Assembly (NCBI GenBank): GCA_947473045.1
Contig: CANJCO010000010.1
Span: 1-64,000 of the forward strand
Length of the DNA stretch: 64,000 nucleotides
Reading direction: 5' to 3'
From: Myxococcales bacterium
GTDB taxonomy: Bacteria > Myxococcota_A > Polyangia > Polyangiales > Polyangiaceae
Program-made: the position numbers and the translations under genes
Part shown: positions 34,759 to 44,530 of the stretch, piece after piece
How the letters are laid out: every line of letters starts with the position of its first letter
Numbering within the stretch: the stretch's first letter is position 1
Notes under the pieces: generated by a model
What the model was told of the DNA's origin: nothing
The model's database searches: none
Seen by the model: the letters and a program-made list of their open reading frames with translations, nothing else

Positions 34759-36534
34759 ATGCCCAAGCTATCCCGCTACTTCGAGACCCGCCGCGACGCG
34801 AGCGGCGCGCACACCCTCATCGTCAACCTCGACGGATCGCCGCTTCTGCGCCTCGCGATGACCAACAAGGGCACTGCCTTCACAGCCGAAGAGCGGCGGG
34901 CGCTGCACCTCGACGGACTGCTGCCGCCGCACATCTCGACGATGGGTCAGCAGCTCGCCCGGGTGTACGCAGGCTTTCTTCGTGAGCCCTCGCCGCTTGC
35001 AAAGTACCAGTACCTGCGCGCGATCCAGGAGCGCAACGAGGTGCTGTTTTACGCGCTGCTCGAAGGGCACCTCGCGGAGATGCTGCCCATCGTTTACACG
35101 CCGACCGTGGGCGACGCGGTCCGCCAATTTTCAAACCTCTACCAGAGCGCGCGCGGCCTGTCGTTTTCGCCGCACAACATCGATCACGCTCACGAAGTGG
35201 CAGGAAATTGCCTATTCGACGACGTGCGCATGATCGTCGCGACCGACAGCTCCGCGATCCTGGGCATCGGCGATCAAGGCTACGGCGGCGTGGCGATCTC
35301 GATCGGCAAGCTCGCGCTCTACACTACCGGCGGCGGCGTCAGCCCGTTTCGTTCGCTGCCCGTCGGCCTGGACGTAGGCACCGACCGCGCCGATCTGATC
35401 GATGAGCCCAACTACCTCGGCGTGCGGCAGAAGCGGCTGCGCGGAGAGGCCTACCTCGACTTCATGGACCGCTTCGTCGAGGCGATTCACCAGCGCTATC
35501 CCAAGGCCATCGTGCAGTGGGAAGACCTGTCGAAGGACGCCGCGTTCACGGTGCACGAGCGCTACCGCACGCGGCTGCCTTCGTTCAACGACGACATTCA
35601 GGGCACAGGGGCCGTCACCCTCGCGGGCGTGCTGGGCGCGTGCAAGCTGAGGGGCGAGGCGCTCCGCGAGCAGCGCATCGTCGTGTACGGCGCTGGCGCG
35701 GGCGGCGCGGGCGTGGCGTGGGAAATGGTGCGCGGCCTGATGCGCGACGGCCTGACGCAGGCCGAGGCGATGCAGCGGGTGTTCGTGCTCGACTCCAAGG
35801 GCCTGCTCATGTCCGCGCGCGCGATGGAGGACTACAAGCGCCCCTTCGCGAAGACCGACGATGACGTCGCCGGTTGGGACGGGTCACCCGCCGACTTGCT
35901 CGACGTGCTGCGCTGCACGAAGGCGACGGTGCTGCTCGGCCTTTCGGGCCAGCCCGGCACGTTCACCGAGCCGATCATCAAGCAGATGGCCGCCAATACT
36001 GACCGGCCAGTCATCTTCGCGCTGTCGAACCCGACGAGCTCGTGCGAGGCGCTCCCGAGCGACGTGCTGCGCTGGACGCAGGGCCGCGCCCTCGTGGCCA
36101 CGGGCAGCCCGTTCGACACGGTCGCGATCGCCGGAAAGACGTACGAAGTCGGCCAGGGCAACAACGCGTTTATCTTCCCGGGCCTTGGCTTCGGCGCGAT
36201 TCTCGCCGAGGCCAGCGAGATCACCGACGCGATGGTCACCAGCGCCGCCTACGCGCTCGCGGCCTACACTGAGGAGAAGCACCTCGCGGCGGGCCGCATC
36301 TACCCGCCAGTCGAAGAGCTGCGCATCGTCTCGGCGCGCGTGGCCGCGCACGTCATCGCGCAGGCGATCGACGACGGCGTCGCGCGTTCGGCCAAGGTCA
36401 GCGCGCTGCGCGGCGACCTGCCCGCGCTCATCGCGCACGTCGAGCACAAGCAGTGGAAGGCGAAGTACCTCCCGTTCGCGCTGGGGCGCGGCGTAGCGCT
36501 CTCAACGCACCCGCCGGACGAGTCGAACGGGTAA
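34759..36534 (+). CDS. NAD-dependent malic enzyme
   Basis: Converts malate to pyruvate and CO2 with NAD(P)+. The 591-aa product is the long form typical of NAD-malic enzymes. It carries [12 protein letters not shown] (~113-124), [12 protein letters not shown]-type metal/NAD segment, [18 protein letters not shown] (~273-290; metal-binding Asp pair), and the second Rossmann motif [26 protein letters not shown] is also characteristic. I chose ATG 34759 ([10 protein letters not shown]) over an in-frame GTG 21 bases upstream. Single gene; its stop is close to the convergent HEAT-like lipoprotein gene. Confidence 0.95.
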   Translation: MPKLSRYFETRRDASGAHTLIVNLDGSPLLRLAMTNKGTAFTAEERRALHLDGLLPPHISTMGQQLARVYAGFLREPSPLAKYQYLRAIQERNEVLFYALLEGHLAEMLPIVYTPTVGDAVRQFSNLYQSARGLSFSPHNIDHAHEVAGNCLFDDVRMIVATDSSAILGIGDQGYGGVAISIGKLALYTTGGGVSPFRSLPVGLDVGTDRADLIDEPNYLGVRQKRLRGEAYLDFMDRFVEAIHQRYPKAIVQWEDLSKDAAFTVHERYRTRLPSFNDDIQGTGAVTLAGVLGACKLRGEALREQRIVVYGAGAGGAGVAWEMVRGLMRDGLTQAEAMQRVFVLDSKGLLMSARAMEDYKRPFAKTDDDVAGWDGSPADLLDVLRCTKATVLLGLSGQPGTFTEPIIKQMAANTDRPVIFALSNPTSSCEALPSDVLRWTQGRALVATGSPFDTVAIAGKTYEVGQGNNAFIFPGLGFGAILAEASEITDAMVTSAAYALAAYTEEKHLAAGRIYPPVEELRIVSARVAAHVIAQAIDDGVARSAKVSALRGDLPALIAHVEHKQWKAKYLPFALGRGVALSTHPPDESNG

Positions 36535-36541
36535 GGGTCGC

Positions 36542-37834
36542 TCAGCGCCGCGCGGCCAGGAGCATGGTGCAGGCCGCCCGCGAGCGAACGCGCACGTCCG
36601 CGTCAGACAGCAGGCGCGCCGCACGCTCCGCGCGTCCGAGCGCAGCGAGCGAATCGGCCGCGCCGAGGCGCACGCTCGCGTCGTCGCTTCCGAGATCGGC
36701 CTCGAGCCACGCCTGCACGCTGAGCTGACCCGCGCCCGCGAGCGCCGCGCGCGCCCGCCTCGCGAACGCGATCGCGTCGCCGGGCTGCGCGAGAGCCTCG
36801 AGCTCGAGGATGGCCGCCGCGCGCGAGGCTGGCACTTCGAGCAGCCGCGCCAACGCCGAGATGCGCACGTCAGTGTCGGACTCCTGCTTCGACGCACGCA
36901 GCACGGCCTCGAACAAGTCGGCCACGTCGAGCGGGGCCACTGCGATCGCCAGCGACCGATGCCGGCGCGAGGCCGCGTCGATTGTGCGCGAGAGCAGCCC
37001 GATCGCGAGGCTGCGCGCGTCACCGGCAGCGCCGCGACGAAGCAGCGCCGCGGCCGCGGTGAGGTCCCCCGGACCATGGCCCGAAGCCACCAGCGCCCGA
37101 AGCGCTTCAGCGCCGCCGCGGCGCTCGATCGAAGGCGACGCGTAAGCGCTCGCGAGGTCTTCGCGCAGGGCCTCGTCGGCGGAGACCCACAGATCGCGCA
37201 AAGCGTTGGCCAGGCTGTCGTCCGCGGCGCCAATGCGTGCGATGGCGCGCACCGCCGCGCTGCGCGCGACCAGCTCGGGATCGAGCCTCGCGGCCGACAG
37301 CAGGGCCGGGAGGTCTCGCGCGTCGCCAGCGTCGCCCGAGGCCCGCATCGCCGCCCTTCGAACGATGGCTGACCCGTCGGTCAGCAACGTTCGGCGCAGG
37401 TCGCCATCGGCGCTTCGAACGAGCGCGCGCGCGCCGACCGACCGCCACGCGGCCAGCGCGTCGGCCGCGGATTCGCGCGCGGCAGCCCCCGAGAGCGACC
37501 CTGCCTCGTAGAGCGCCATCGCCGCCGCAGCGCCCGCGTCATCGTGGACCTTCATGCGCGCCGCGAGCGCGCCGGAGAGCTCGTACGCGCAAGGGCGCGC
37601 GTCGGTGATCCGCTCGGCGGCCTCGTCGCCTTTCGCGTCGGACAGCTCGTGCTCGAGCGTGGCTCGCGCGAGGCGCGCGGCTTCGTCGCCGGTGAGCCTG
37701 CCCTTCTGGTGGAGCGGAGCCACATAGGCGGCCACCGCCGTGCGATCGCCGGAGCGCGCCGCCCGCACCCCGGAAGACGCGCCGCAGCCTGCAATCAAGA
37801 GCGCCGCGACTGCTCCGCCGATGACGTTACGCAT
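36542..37834 (-). CDS. HEAT-like repeat lipoprotein
   Basis: A 430-aa lipoprotein: signal peptide with lipobox LLIAGC (Cys 17). The rest is Ala/Arg/Leu-rich alpha-helical with a period of about 30-40 residues (DGSAIVRRAAMRASGDAG, DPELVARSAAVRAIARIG, SDTDVRISALARLLEV, DDASVRLGAADSLAALG, DADVRVRSRAACTML). This pattern fits HEAT/armadillo-like helical repeats, which mediate protein contacts. Function unknown. Stop TGA is eight bp from the malic enzyme stop on the opposite strand. Confidence 0.85.
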   Translation of the reverse strand: MRNVIGGAVAALLIAGCGASSGVRAARSGDRTAVAAYVAPLHQKGRLTGDEAARLARATLEHELSDAKGDEAAERITDARPCAYELSGALAARMKVHDDAGAAAAMALYEAGSLSGAAARESAADALAAWRSVGARALVRSADGDLRRTLLTDGSAIVRRAAMRASGDAGDARDLPALLSAARLDPELVARSAAVRAIARIGAADDSLANALRDLWVSADEALREDLASAYASPSIERRGGAEALRALVASGHGPGDLTAAAALLRRGAAGDARSLAIGLLSRTIDAASRRHRSLAIAVAPLDVADLFEAVLRASKQESDTDVRISALARLLEVPASRAAAILELEALAQPGDAIAFARRARAALAGAGQLSVQAWLEADLGSDDASVRLGAADSLAALGRAERAARLLSDADVRVRSRAACTMLLAARR

Positions 37835-37890
37835 GCCCCTCTGGTAGCGGGTTTTTGCCGCCCGTGCTACCGCGCTCGGGCCGCGTCGCC

Positions 37891-38823
37891 ATGCTGAAGC
37901 TCCACCTCGTCATCAATCGAAGGGCCCGGCATCTGCGCGAGGGCTGCCGGTCGCACGCCGCGCTGATCGCGGCCGCGAGCGGGTTCACCGTGCACGAGAC
38001 GCGCACCCTCGAAGCGCTCGACGACGCCGCCGCGCGGATCGCCGGCGCCGGCGCGGACGCGGTCGTGCTGGCCGGCGGCGACGGCACGACGATGGCCGGG
38101 CTCACGGCGCTGACCAAGGCGTTTGCCGGGAGCCCTCCGGCGATCGCGATCGCCCCTTTCGGCACAGTCAACACCGTCGCGCGAAACTGGGATTTTCGCG
38201 GCGCTCGCGAGCCGTACGCAGCGCGCCTGCTGGCGGCCGCCCGAGCCGGAAGCGCCAGCCGCGTGATGCGCCCTACACTGCGCATCGAAGACGATCGCGG
38301 GGGCGAGCGGTCGGGCTTCATCTTCGGAGCGGGGCTCGTCGCGCGCTTCTTCGAGGCCTACTACGACGCGCCGACGCAAGGCACCGCGGCGGCCGCGCGG
38401 CTCGTCTCGCGCATCTTCGCCGGATCGCTGACCGGCGGGTCACTCTCAGCGCGGGTGCTTGCCCCCGCGCGCTGCAAGCTCACGGTCGACGGCGCGACGC
38501 AGCCCGCCAGCGCCTACAGCCTCGTCGTCGCGAGCGTGCTGCCGAACCTCGGACTGGGCATGCGCGTCACCTACCGGGGCGGCGAGCGCGCGGGCGCCAT
38601 GCACCTCGTCGCCAGCGCCCTCGGGCCGGCCGCCCTGGGCCCGCAGCTGCCGCTGGTGCTGCTCGGACGCCGCCTGCTCGGCGACCACCACGTCGACGCG
38701 CTCGCCGCGCAGTTCGCCCTGCGATTCGATCGCGACGACGCCTACGTGCTCGACGGCGAGCTGCTCGCAGCCCGCGAAGTGCGGGTGACCGCCGGCCCGG
38801 ACGTCGCAGTGCTTCGGGCGTGA
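37891..38823 (+). CDS. diacylglycerol kinase-family (YegS-like) lipid kinase
   Basis: A 310-aa member of the DAGK catalytic family that phosphorylates a lipid hydroxyl with ATP. It opens LHLVINRRA, has the nucleotide-binding GGDGTT (~62-67) and the family segment IAPFGTVNTVARN (~86-98; usually GTxNDxAR). The C-terminal beta-domain ends with LDGELLAAREVRVT, also typical. Lipid substrate unknown. I start at ATG 37891 (MLKLHLV); the upstream in-frame stretch from 37855 looks non-coding. Single gene. Confidence 0.92.
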   Translation: MLKLHLVINRRARHLREGCRSHAALIAAASGFTVHETRTLEALDDAAARIAGAGADAVVLAGGDGTTMAGLTALTKAFAGSPPAIAIAPFGTVNTVARNWDFRGAREPYAARLLAAARAGSASRVMRPTLRIEDDRGGERSGFIFGAGLVARFFEAYYDAPTQGTAAAARLVSRIFAGSLTGGSLSARVLAPARCKLTVDGATQPASAYSLVVASVLPNLGLGMRVTYRGGERAGAMHLVASALGPAALGPQLPLVLLGRRLLGDHHVDALAAQFALRFDRDDAYVLDGELLAAREVRVTAGPDVAVLRA

Positions 38824-38851
38824 GGCGCGCCGGGGGCCGACCCCACACCGA

Positions 38852-39958
38852 TCAGCGCTGGATCATGACGTAGAAATGGCTCAGCTGCTCGGAAGCAAGG
38901 GACGCCGACGTAAGGTCGATCCTGTCGTCCATATTCAGAAATCCCGCCGCCGCGAATTGAGGCACTAAACGCGCGATGACGCATTCATCGAACTTGCCGT
39001 CGCCGCGCCCGTAATACGCCACGAGCTCGCTCGCAAACTCTCGGCTTCCGTACACCAGAAAGTCACCAAATGCATCGTGGTTGAGGTCAACTACTTGCAG
39101 TCTGGAAATGTTCACGAATGCTGTCGTCTCGATTTTTGTCAAGTTGATCGAAAGCCCGTCCAAGGCAAATCTGCCGATCTCCAAGGTCGATGCGGGTGCG
39201 ACGATCGCGAGCAATTCGCTGCGGCCGTCACCCTCGACGTCAAAGCGCTTCGCGTCTTGAAAACGAGGCTTCTGCAGGCATACCGCATCCGCAAATGCGT
39301 ACTCACCTTTGACCGTGGCCGTATTGATGCGCAGAGCAGTGCACGACTTCGAATCGAGCGCGACGAGCAGGTCCGGACGACCGTTGCCGTCAGCGTCGAC
39401 CAACGCCACATCCTGCGGCCGATCTCCCTGAGTAATCCCCATAGGAGCACCGAGTTTTCGGCCGCCGAGGTTGCGAAGTACGAAGACATCCGCGGGGCAG
39501 CAGTTCAAATCGCCGTTTGATGCCACGACGAGATCGGGGAGCCCGTCACCATCAACGTCGCCGAAAGCGGGACCTTGTGCCGATCCGAACCGCTTCGAGG
39601 GATAATCGAGAATCGTCTCGAACGTGCCGTTTCCGCGCCCGTAGAACACCGACAGGTTCTGCGTTAGTTGATTTGCATATACGATATCTTGAAATCCATC
39701 GACGTCGAGATCTGCGATGACGCCGCCGAAAGCCTCGTATTCGCTCGACCTGCCCGGAAGTTCAGTCGGCTGCCAGACGTCGGTACCGACCAAGGGTACG
39801 GCGCACATGTCGCCCGCTTCGCTCTGAGCGTCTGCGCCGGCTTCCGTTTGCGGGAGAGACGAAAGCTCGTCGAACGACGACAGACCCGATATCGCAGCAC
39901 AGCCGAGAGCAGCTGCGGCGATCGGTGCGAAGAGTCCAACAAGTGACGCCCTCGTCAT
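38852..39958 (-). CDS. FG-GAP/VCBS-repeat lipoprotein
   Basis: A 368-aa exported protein. The N-terminus is a signal peptide ending ALGC (lipoprotein-like), then an Asp/Glu/Ala linker. At least five repeats carry the VCBS-type calcium loop: DLDVDGFQDIV, DVDGDGLPDLV, DADGNGRPDLL, DVEGDGRSELL and DLNHDAFGDFL. Such blades form a beta-propeller as in integrin alpha chains and bind Ca2+. Its start overlaps the upstream stop (ATGA at 39955-39958), making it the last gene of the kinase-TPR-propeller operon. Third-position base choice looks less GC-biased than in the neighbours. Confidence 0.88.
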   Translation of the reverse strand: MTRASLVGLFAPIAAAALGCAAISGLSSFDELSSLPQTEAGADAQSEAGDMCAVPLVGTDVWQPTELPGRSSEYEAFGGVIADLDVDGFQDIVYANQLTQNLSVFYGRGNGTFETILDYPSKRFGSAQGPAFGDVDGDGLPDLVVASNGDLNCCPADVFVLRNLGGRKLGAPMGITQGDRPQDVALVDADGNGRPDLLVALDSKSCTALRINTATVKGEYAFADAVCLQKPRFQDAKRFDVEGDGRSELLAIVAPASTLEIGRFALDGLSINLTKIETTAFVNISRLQVVDLNHDAFGDFLVYGSREFASELVAYYGRGDGKFDECVIARLVPQFAAAGFLNMDDRIDLTSASLASEQLSHFYVMIQR

Positions 39959-40950
39959 TCGAATGCCCCCGATACACCGGCGGAACCAAGTCCGAAATAT
40001 GGAGTCGTGCGCGCCTGCGGAGGGTCCGAAGATCGGGTTAGCAGTAAAGAAATAGAGCCGACGACAATTCCCGCCCCGCCCAGGGCGAATGCGATATTCG
40101 ATATCGTCGCGGCAGTATTGGCCGATGCGAGTGCGTCGTGTTGATCGACCGGACAGTGACCGTTGGCACAGGTCGAACGAAACGATGCCGTTTGGCTAAG
40201 CACATATGCGCCTGCCGCCGCCCCCGCTGCGAGGCCGACTCCGCCGACGGTGAATCCCGTCCAGGCCAGCGCTCGCGACGGCGCGCGCGGCGCCTCGGCA
40301 GCGGCGGGCGGCGCGGGCACTTTCGCGACAGTCGCGATCGGGGCGACCGCGATCGGATCGACTTTGAAGGTCTCCTCGCGGCGCTCGGACACAGCGAGCT
40401 GAAACGCCCGACTCTGATCGGGATAACCAAGCGCTCTAAACGTGAGCGAGTGCTCGCCCGGATCGACGGCGCGAGGCGCGTCGAGCGCGCTGTTGTTTAA
40501 TGCTTCGCCGTCGAGTGTGAGGGTGAACTCGGCATTTCGGGGCAGGCCGTCTACCCGCACCGAGACCGTTGGAATTCTGTCGTCGAGCTGGCTCGCCATG
40601 TCAGCGCACGCAACGCGACCTGACGTGTGCTCCGCCGGTTCACCTTCGCGCGCGGGCATCTTGACGACGGCAAACGCGACCTCCCGCGCCTCGACGAGCC
40701 TGCCCAGTTTCAGAAGCGCCTGAGCGAGCTCATTTCCGGTATTGGGCGTCGGCACCAGCGCGAAGGCGGCGCGAAAGCCCTTCTCGGCGCCCGTCCAGTC
40801 GCCGCGGTCACGCGCGCTGAGCCCGTCGCGCATGGCGCTCTTCGCGCTCACCACGTCCGAGGCGCTTGGCGCGGCGCGCGCATTGCGCTCGTTGGTAAAT
40901 TCGATTCCCGCCAACAAGGCGAGGACGCAGACGGTGAATGACGCGCGCAT
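39955..40950 (-). CDS. exported TPR-like/PEGA-like protein with C-terminal TM helices
   Basis: A 331-aa protein. Residues ~1-28 are a signal peptide. A TPR-like helical part (~40-105) is followed by a beta-rich PEGA-like segment (~125-205) and an Ala/Pro linker. Two hydrophobic helices lie near the C-terminus (~235-260 and ~283-310). It is the middle gene of the operon; it starts at ATG 40950, two bases after the kinase stop, and overlaps the FG-GAP gene. I take ATG over an in-frame TTG six bases upstream. Layout parallels the protein at 5246-6133. Confidence 0.8.
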   Translation of the reverse strand: MRASFTVCVLALLAGIEFTNERNARAAPSASDVVSAKSAMRDGLSARDRGDWTGAEKGFRAAFALVPTPNTGNELAQALLKLGRLVEAREVAFAVVKMPAREGEPAEHTSGRVACADMASQLDDRIPTVSVRVDGLPRNAEFTLTLDGEALNNSALDAPRAVDPGEHSLTFRALGYPDQSRAFQLAVSERREETFKVDPIAVAPIATVAKVPAPPAAAEAPRAPSRALAWTGFTVGGVGLAAGAAAGAYVLSQTASFRSTCANGHCPVDQHDALASANTAATISNIAFALGGAGIVVGSISLLLTRSSDPPQARTTPYFGLGSAGVSGAFE

Positions 40951-40952
40951 CT

Positions 40953-42341
40953 TCAAAGTACAGTATCTTTCGGCAATACGAGTTTCGCAGTGGCGGCCGG
41001 CGGCGCCGCAGGCTGATGCGACGCCGGCGTTGACGGCGCGGTGAGCACCTTCGCGCCCGACGGACGTGGCGGCGCGGGCAAGCGGCCGGCGTCGAGTCCC
41101 ACAGCCAGCGCCGTTACAGGGCGACCAGCGGGATCGGCGACGCGCGGCGCCGGGTCGTCCGGCAGAGCGGAAAGACTCGGCGGGGCAACAGGCAGCGCAG
41201 CGACGGGCTGCACAGCCGACGGAGGCGCCGGGCTGGCGGTCGAAGTCGCGGAAGCGCGCGTCGCGATCCAGACCGCCATTGCCACAACCGTGACGAGGAG
41301 CAGTCCGATGACTGCCAACATGGGCGTGCGGCGCGGAGCGCGGGTTTGGCCGGGCGCCGCCACCGAGCGCGTTGGAACCGAAACGGAGCCCTCGTTGTGC
41401 GCCGCTGAGTGCTCTGTCGCTGCTTGTGCGAAGCTCTCGCTCACCGAGCGCGGCGGCGATATATCACCGAGTAATGCGAGTGGTGCGAGACCTCCGCTCG
41501 CACGGGTGAGGTCGTCTGCGAAGGCCCGGATGGTCGCGTAGCGCGCGGCGATGTCGGGGGCGAACGCCTTGGCGAACACAGCGTCCACTTCCGCTGGCAC
41601 CGCGCTGCGATTACCCAATACCGGCTCGAACTTAGCCGCGCAAATTGCGACCGATATGGCGCCTAGCGTCTCGCCTTCAAAGGGTTTTACCCCCGTCAGC
41701 ATTTCGTAGGCTACGACCGCAAGCGACCAGATGTCGGCCCGGTGGTCGAGGTCCTTGTGGCCCACCACCTGTTCAGGACTCATATAGTAGACTGTGCCAA
41801 CCATGGCGCCGGTTCGGGTTGAGCTCGCTGCCGATTTATCGACAACTTTGGCGATACCGAAATCGAGCACCTTGACGAAGGCCTCGCCGTTTCCGTCGTC
41901 GCACAAAAACAGATTGTCGGGCTTGATGTCACGGTGCACGACCCTGGCGTCGTGCGCGCGAGAGAGAGCCTTGGCGGCCTGTGAGATGACAAGGGCCACC
42001 TGGCGCGGCGCGACGACGTTCTCGCGCGCGAGGTGCTCGGCGAGCGAACAGCCCTCGAGCCGCTCCATGGCGATGTACGCCAGGCCGCCTGCGGTCACGC
42101 CGTGGTCAATCATCTGCACCACATGCGGGCTCTTCACCTGCGAGGCGGCTGCGGCTTCGCGGGTGAAGCGCGAGATGGCGTCAGCGTTGTGCGTCATCTC
42201 CTCGACAAGGAACTTCACCACGACCTTCGTACGAAGCCCGAGGTGATCGGCCAGCCACACTGCTCCCATTCCCCCACGCGCGAATGGCCGCTCGAGGCGC
42301 AGAGAGGGCGTGAGAAGCATGCCCGGAACCGGAACCACCAA
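40953..42341 (-). CDS. membrane Ser/Thr protein kinase
   Basis: A 462-aa Hanks-type kinase. Kinase domain ~14-290: ARGGMGAVWLA, VVVKFL (Lys), HRDIKPDN (~136-143), LDFGIAK (~158-164) and GTVYYMSPEQ. A TM helix at ~350-375 (MLAVIGLLLVTVVAMAVWI) is followed by a Pro/Ala-rich extracytoplasmic tail with no recognised sensor domain. The strong GAGGGGGG stretch just before 42341 points to the TTG at 42341 or GTG at 42338 as start; ATG 42320 is the alternative. It leads the three-gene operon with the TPR and FG-GAP genes. Confidence 0.9.
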   Translation of the reverse strand: MVVPVPGMLLTPSLRLERPFARGGMGAVWLADHLGLRTKVVVKFLVEEMTHNADAISRFTREAAAASQVKSPHVVQMIDHGVTAGGLAYIAMERLEGCSLAEHLARENVVAPRQVALVISQAAKALSRAHDARVVHRDIKPDNLFLCDDGNGEAFVKVLDFGIAKVVDKSAASSTRTGAMVGTVYYMSPEQVVGHKDLDHRADIWSLAVVAYEMLTGVKPFEGETLGAISVAICAAKFEPVLGNRSAVPAEVDAVFAKAFAPDIAARYATIRAFADDLTRASGGLAPLALLGDISPPRSVSESFAQAATEHSAAHNEGSVSVPTRSVAAPGQTRAPRRTPMLAVIGLLLVTVVAMAVWIATRASATSTASPAPPSAVQPVAALPVAPPSLSALPDDPAPRVADPAGRPVTALAVGLDAGRLPAPPRPSGAKVLTAPSTPASHQPAAPPAATAKLVLPKDTVL

Positions 42342-42492
42342 GACGCCCCCCTCATTCTGTGATTGTTGCGCGGGTCGCTCACAATCAGGAGTCGGCGCAG
42401 TCCGCGCACGCTACCGCCTGCTCTCCCGATCTGGCAACACCATACACGTCCTCTCATGGGATACCGAGCCATCGCCGAATGCCCTCGGCCGA

Positions 42493-42509
42493 TGTGCAAC
42501 TCCTGCACA
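42493..42509. other. short inverted repeat after the ABC exporter gene
   Basis: TGTGCA and TGCACA arms (6 bp each) flank a 5-base loop two bases beyond the exporter stop codon. There is no run of T on the transcribed strand, so a classical terminator is not supported. It could be a processing or binding site. Confidence 0.3.
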
Positions 42510-42511
42510 AC

Positions 42512-44200
42512 TCAGCCCAAAACCACCACCCTGTCGGCTATTTCGGAGGGTTCGCTGCGGTGGGTGATGAGGAGCACCGAGCGCCTGCCTCGAAGCCGCG
42601 CGATCGCCGACAGCACCATGCGTTGGGAATCGGGGTCGAGGCCGCTCGTGGGTTCGTCGAGAAGCAGCACCGGCTGGCGGGTGGCGAGGGCTCTGGCGAG
42701 GCTGATCCACTGCCGCTCGCCGCCTGACAGGGCGCGCTCGGTGACCAAGCGGGAGGTCCCCAGGTCGTGTTCGAGCCGGGAGGCTCCGATCGCCGCGAGC
42801 GCGTCGGCCGGGATTGCGTCCGGGTCGCCGAGCGCGACATTTTGCGCGAGGGTGGCTCGGAGCAGCGGCGCGTCCTGGGGAACCCACGCGAACGGTCGGG
42901 TCCGGGGGCCCGCGGGCGCTCCGGCGATCGAATTACCTGCATAATGCACGCTGCCGCCGACCTCGGCTTCAAGGCCGAGGAGGGTGCGAAGCAGCGTGGT
43001 CTTCCCGACGCCGGTTGGGCCCCGAACGACCACGATTTCGCCCGGCGCGAGCGTCAACGTCACGGGCGCGAGCGAGCCGTGCGCGAGGGTGAGTGCGTCG
43101 ACGACGAGCGGCCCGACCGGCCAGGCGACGGCGCGCGGAGCGACATCGCTTTCGGTTGCGGGCTCGCGCAGCCAGGGCCTCAGGCGCGAAAAGCTCGCGT
43201 CGGCGCGGGCGAACGCCAGCCGCGCGTCGCCAAGCTCGCGCAGGGGGCGATAGGCCATGAAGAACGCGACGGCGAACGGCACAATCGAGGCGTCGGGGGT
43301 GGCGATGACGCCCGCTCTCACAAGACCGAGCACGAGCACCAGCGCCAGACCCGCCAGCCACTCGCTCGCGCCGCTGACGCCGGCGCCCCAAAGTTCGAGC
43401 CGCGACGCGCGCTGCGTAAACGCGGCGTTCAGCTGCTGAATCTGCGCGCGCACCACGCCGCCCGCTCCGTAGGTCGCCCACAGGTCAGCGTGACGAACCG
43501 CGTCATCGGCGGCCTCGAGGAGCGCATCGGCCTGGCGCGCCGACAGCGCGTGCGCGCGCTTGAGGGCGCGTCGCGCACGGCCGAGCCCCCAGCCGAATAC
43601 CGACAGCGCCAAAACGGCATACAGCGAGAGATTGGGCGCAAGCCATGCGAGGAGCGCGAGGAGCGGCGCGAGCTGAGCAGCCGCGCGCACCGATCCGAGC
43701 AGGCCGGCGGTGAGGCCGAGCTCGACTTCGCGCACGTCGGAGGTGAGCGCGGCGAGCGCGCGTGTGGAAGTGGACGCCTCGGAGGCCGCATCGCTGGGCA
43801 ATCTGTCCGGGCCATGATCGAAATGTCGCGCCTGCCCCCTCGAAACCGCGCCCAGCCAGCCGTCGAGCACCCGCAGGCGAAGCCCGCCGCCCAAGTCGCC
43901 GGCGACCTTCGCCTGGGCGTGCGCAGCCCATGCGCCGCCGCAGACTTTTGCGCTGATCGCAGCCAATCCAAGCAGCGAAAGCCAGAACGCGGAGGCCGCG
44001 CCCGCTGCGCCGGAGCTAAGCGCGCCGCTCAAAAGGGAGCGCGCACAGGCGGCCGCTGCGAGGGCGATCGCGGCGTGGCCGAGACCGTGCATAAGCCATC
44101 CCAGCAGCAGAGGCGCCGCCACCGAGGGGCGCCGCAACACCGTCTTCGTCGCTCGCGCGTAAAAGACAAAGAGACCCGAATCGCGCGCAGCTCCGTGCAT
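42512..44200 (-). CDS. ABC exporter, fused permease-ATPase
   Basis: A 562-aa half-transporter: about six hydrophobic helices in residues ~25-320, then an ATPase domain. The ATPase has Walker A GPTGVGKTT (~397-405), signature LSGGERQ, Walker B VLLLDEPT and the switch His in ITHR. The layout is that of CydCD/MsbA-type exporters, which act as dimers. The substrate cannot be told, and no partner half-transporter is adjacent. It is followed by a 170-bp gap and a small inverted repeat (42493-42509). Confidence 0.9.
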   Translation of the reverse strand: MHGAARDSGLFVFYARATKTVLRRPSVAAPLLLGWLMHGLGHAAIALAAAACARSLLSGALSSGAAGAASAFWLSLLGLAAISAKVCGGAWAAHAQAKVAGDLGGGLRLRVLDGWLGAVSRGQARHFDHGPDRLPSDAASEASTSTRALAALTSDVREVELGLTAGLLGSVRAAAQLAPLLALLAWLAPNLSLYAVLALSVFGWGLGRARRALKRAHALSARQADALLEAADDAVRHADLWATYGAGGVVRAQIQQLNAAFTQRASRLELWGAGVSGASEWLAGLALVLVLGLVRAGVIATPDASIVPFAVAFFMAYRPLRELGDARLAFARADASFSRLRPWLREPATESDVAPRAVAWPVGPLVVDALTLAHGSLAPVTLTLAPGEIVVVRGPTGVGKTTLLRTLLGLEAEVGGSVHYAGNSIAGAPAGPRTRPFAWVPQDAPLLRATLAQNVALGDPDAIPADALAAIGASRLEHDLGTSRLVTERALSGGERQWISLARALATRQPVLLLDEPTSGLDPDSQRMVLSAIARLRGRRSVLLITHRSEPSEIADRVVVLG

Positions 44201-44530
44201 GAAAGCCGAATCGACCTTACCTAATCATGGAGCCATTCGGGGAGTTCCATCGGCCAGCGCCCACGTTACTGCGGAATAGAATTTGCACTTTGCAGGCGTT
44301 TGGTCGACTCCGCAGGCGACGCCCGCGGCCATCGCTCTTCACGAAAGAGGCGCGATTCGCGGCGCAATCGGCTCACTGCCAGCCACGTTGAAGTAGCGCG
44401 CCCCGTTCGATTGTCAAATTCAAACGTTTTGGCCCCGTCAGACATCCAACCAAACCAGCGTCTGACTTTGGAAATAAAGCGACTCCCTTCGCCGTTGTAC
44501 ACGTCACGCCCCCACAGAGAGGTAGCAGCG
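44201..44530 (+). promoter_or_regulatory. 330-bp leader of the sigma factor gene
   Basis: This gap between the divergent exporter and sigma factor genes is less GC-rich than its surroundings from about 44390. It holds an inverted repeat GTCAGAC/GTCTGAC (44437-44443 and 44460-44466) with a 16-base spacer, a possible operator or leader stem, and a good Shine-Dalgarno AGAGAGG ending about eight bases before ATG 44531. No convincing -35/-10 pair was identified. Confidence 0.4.
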
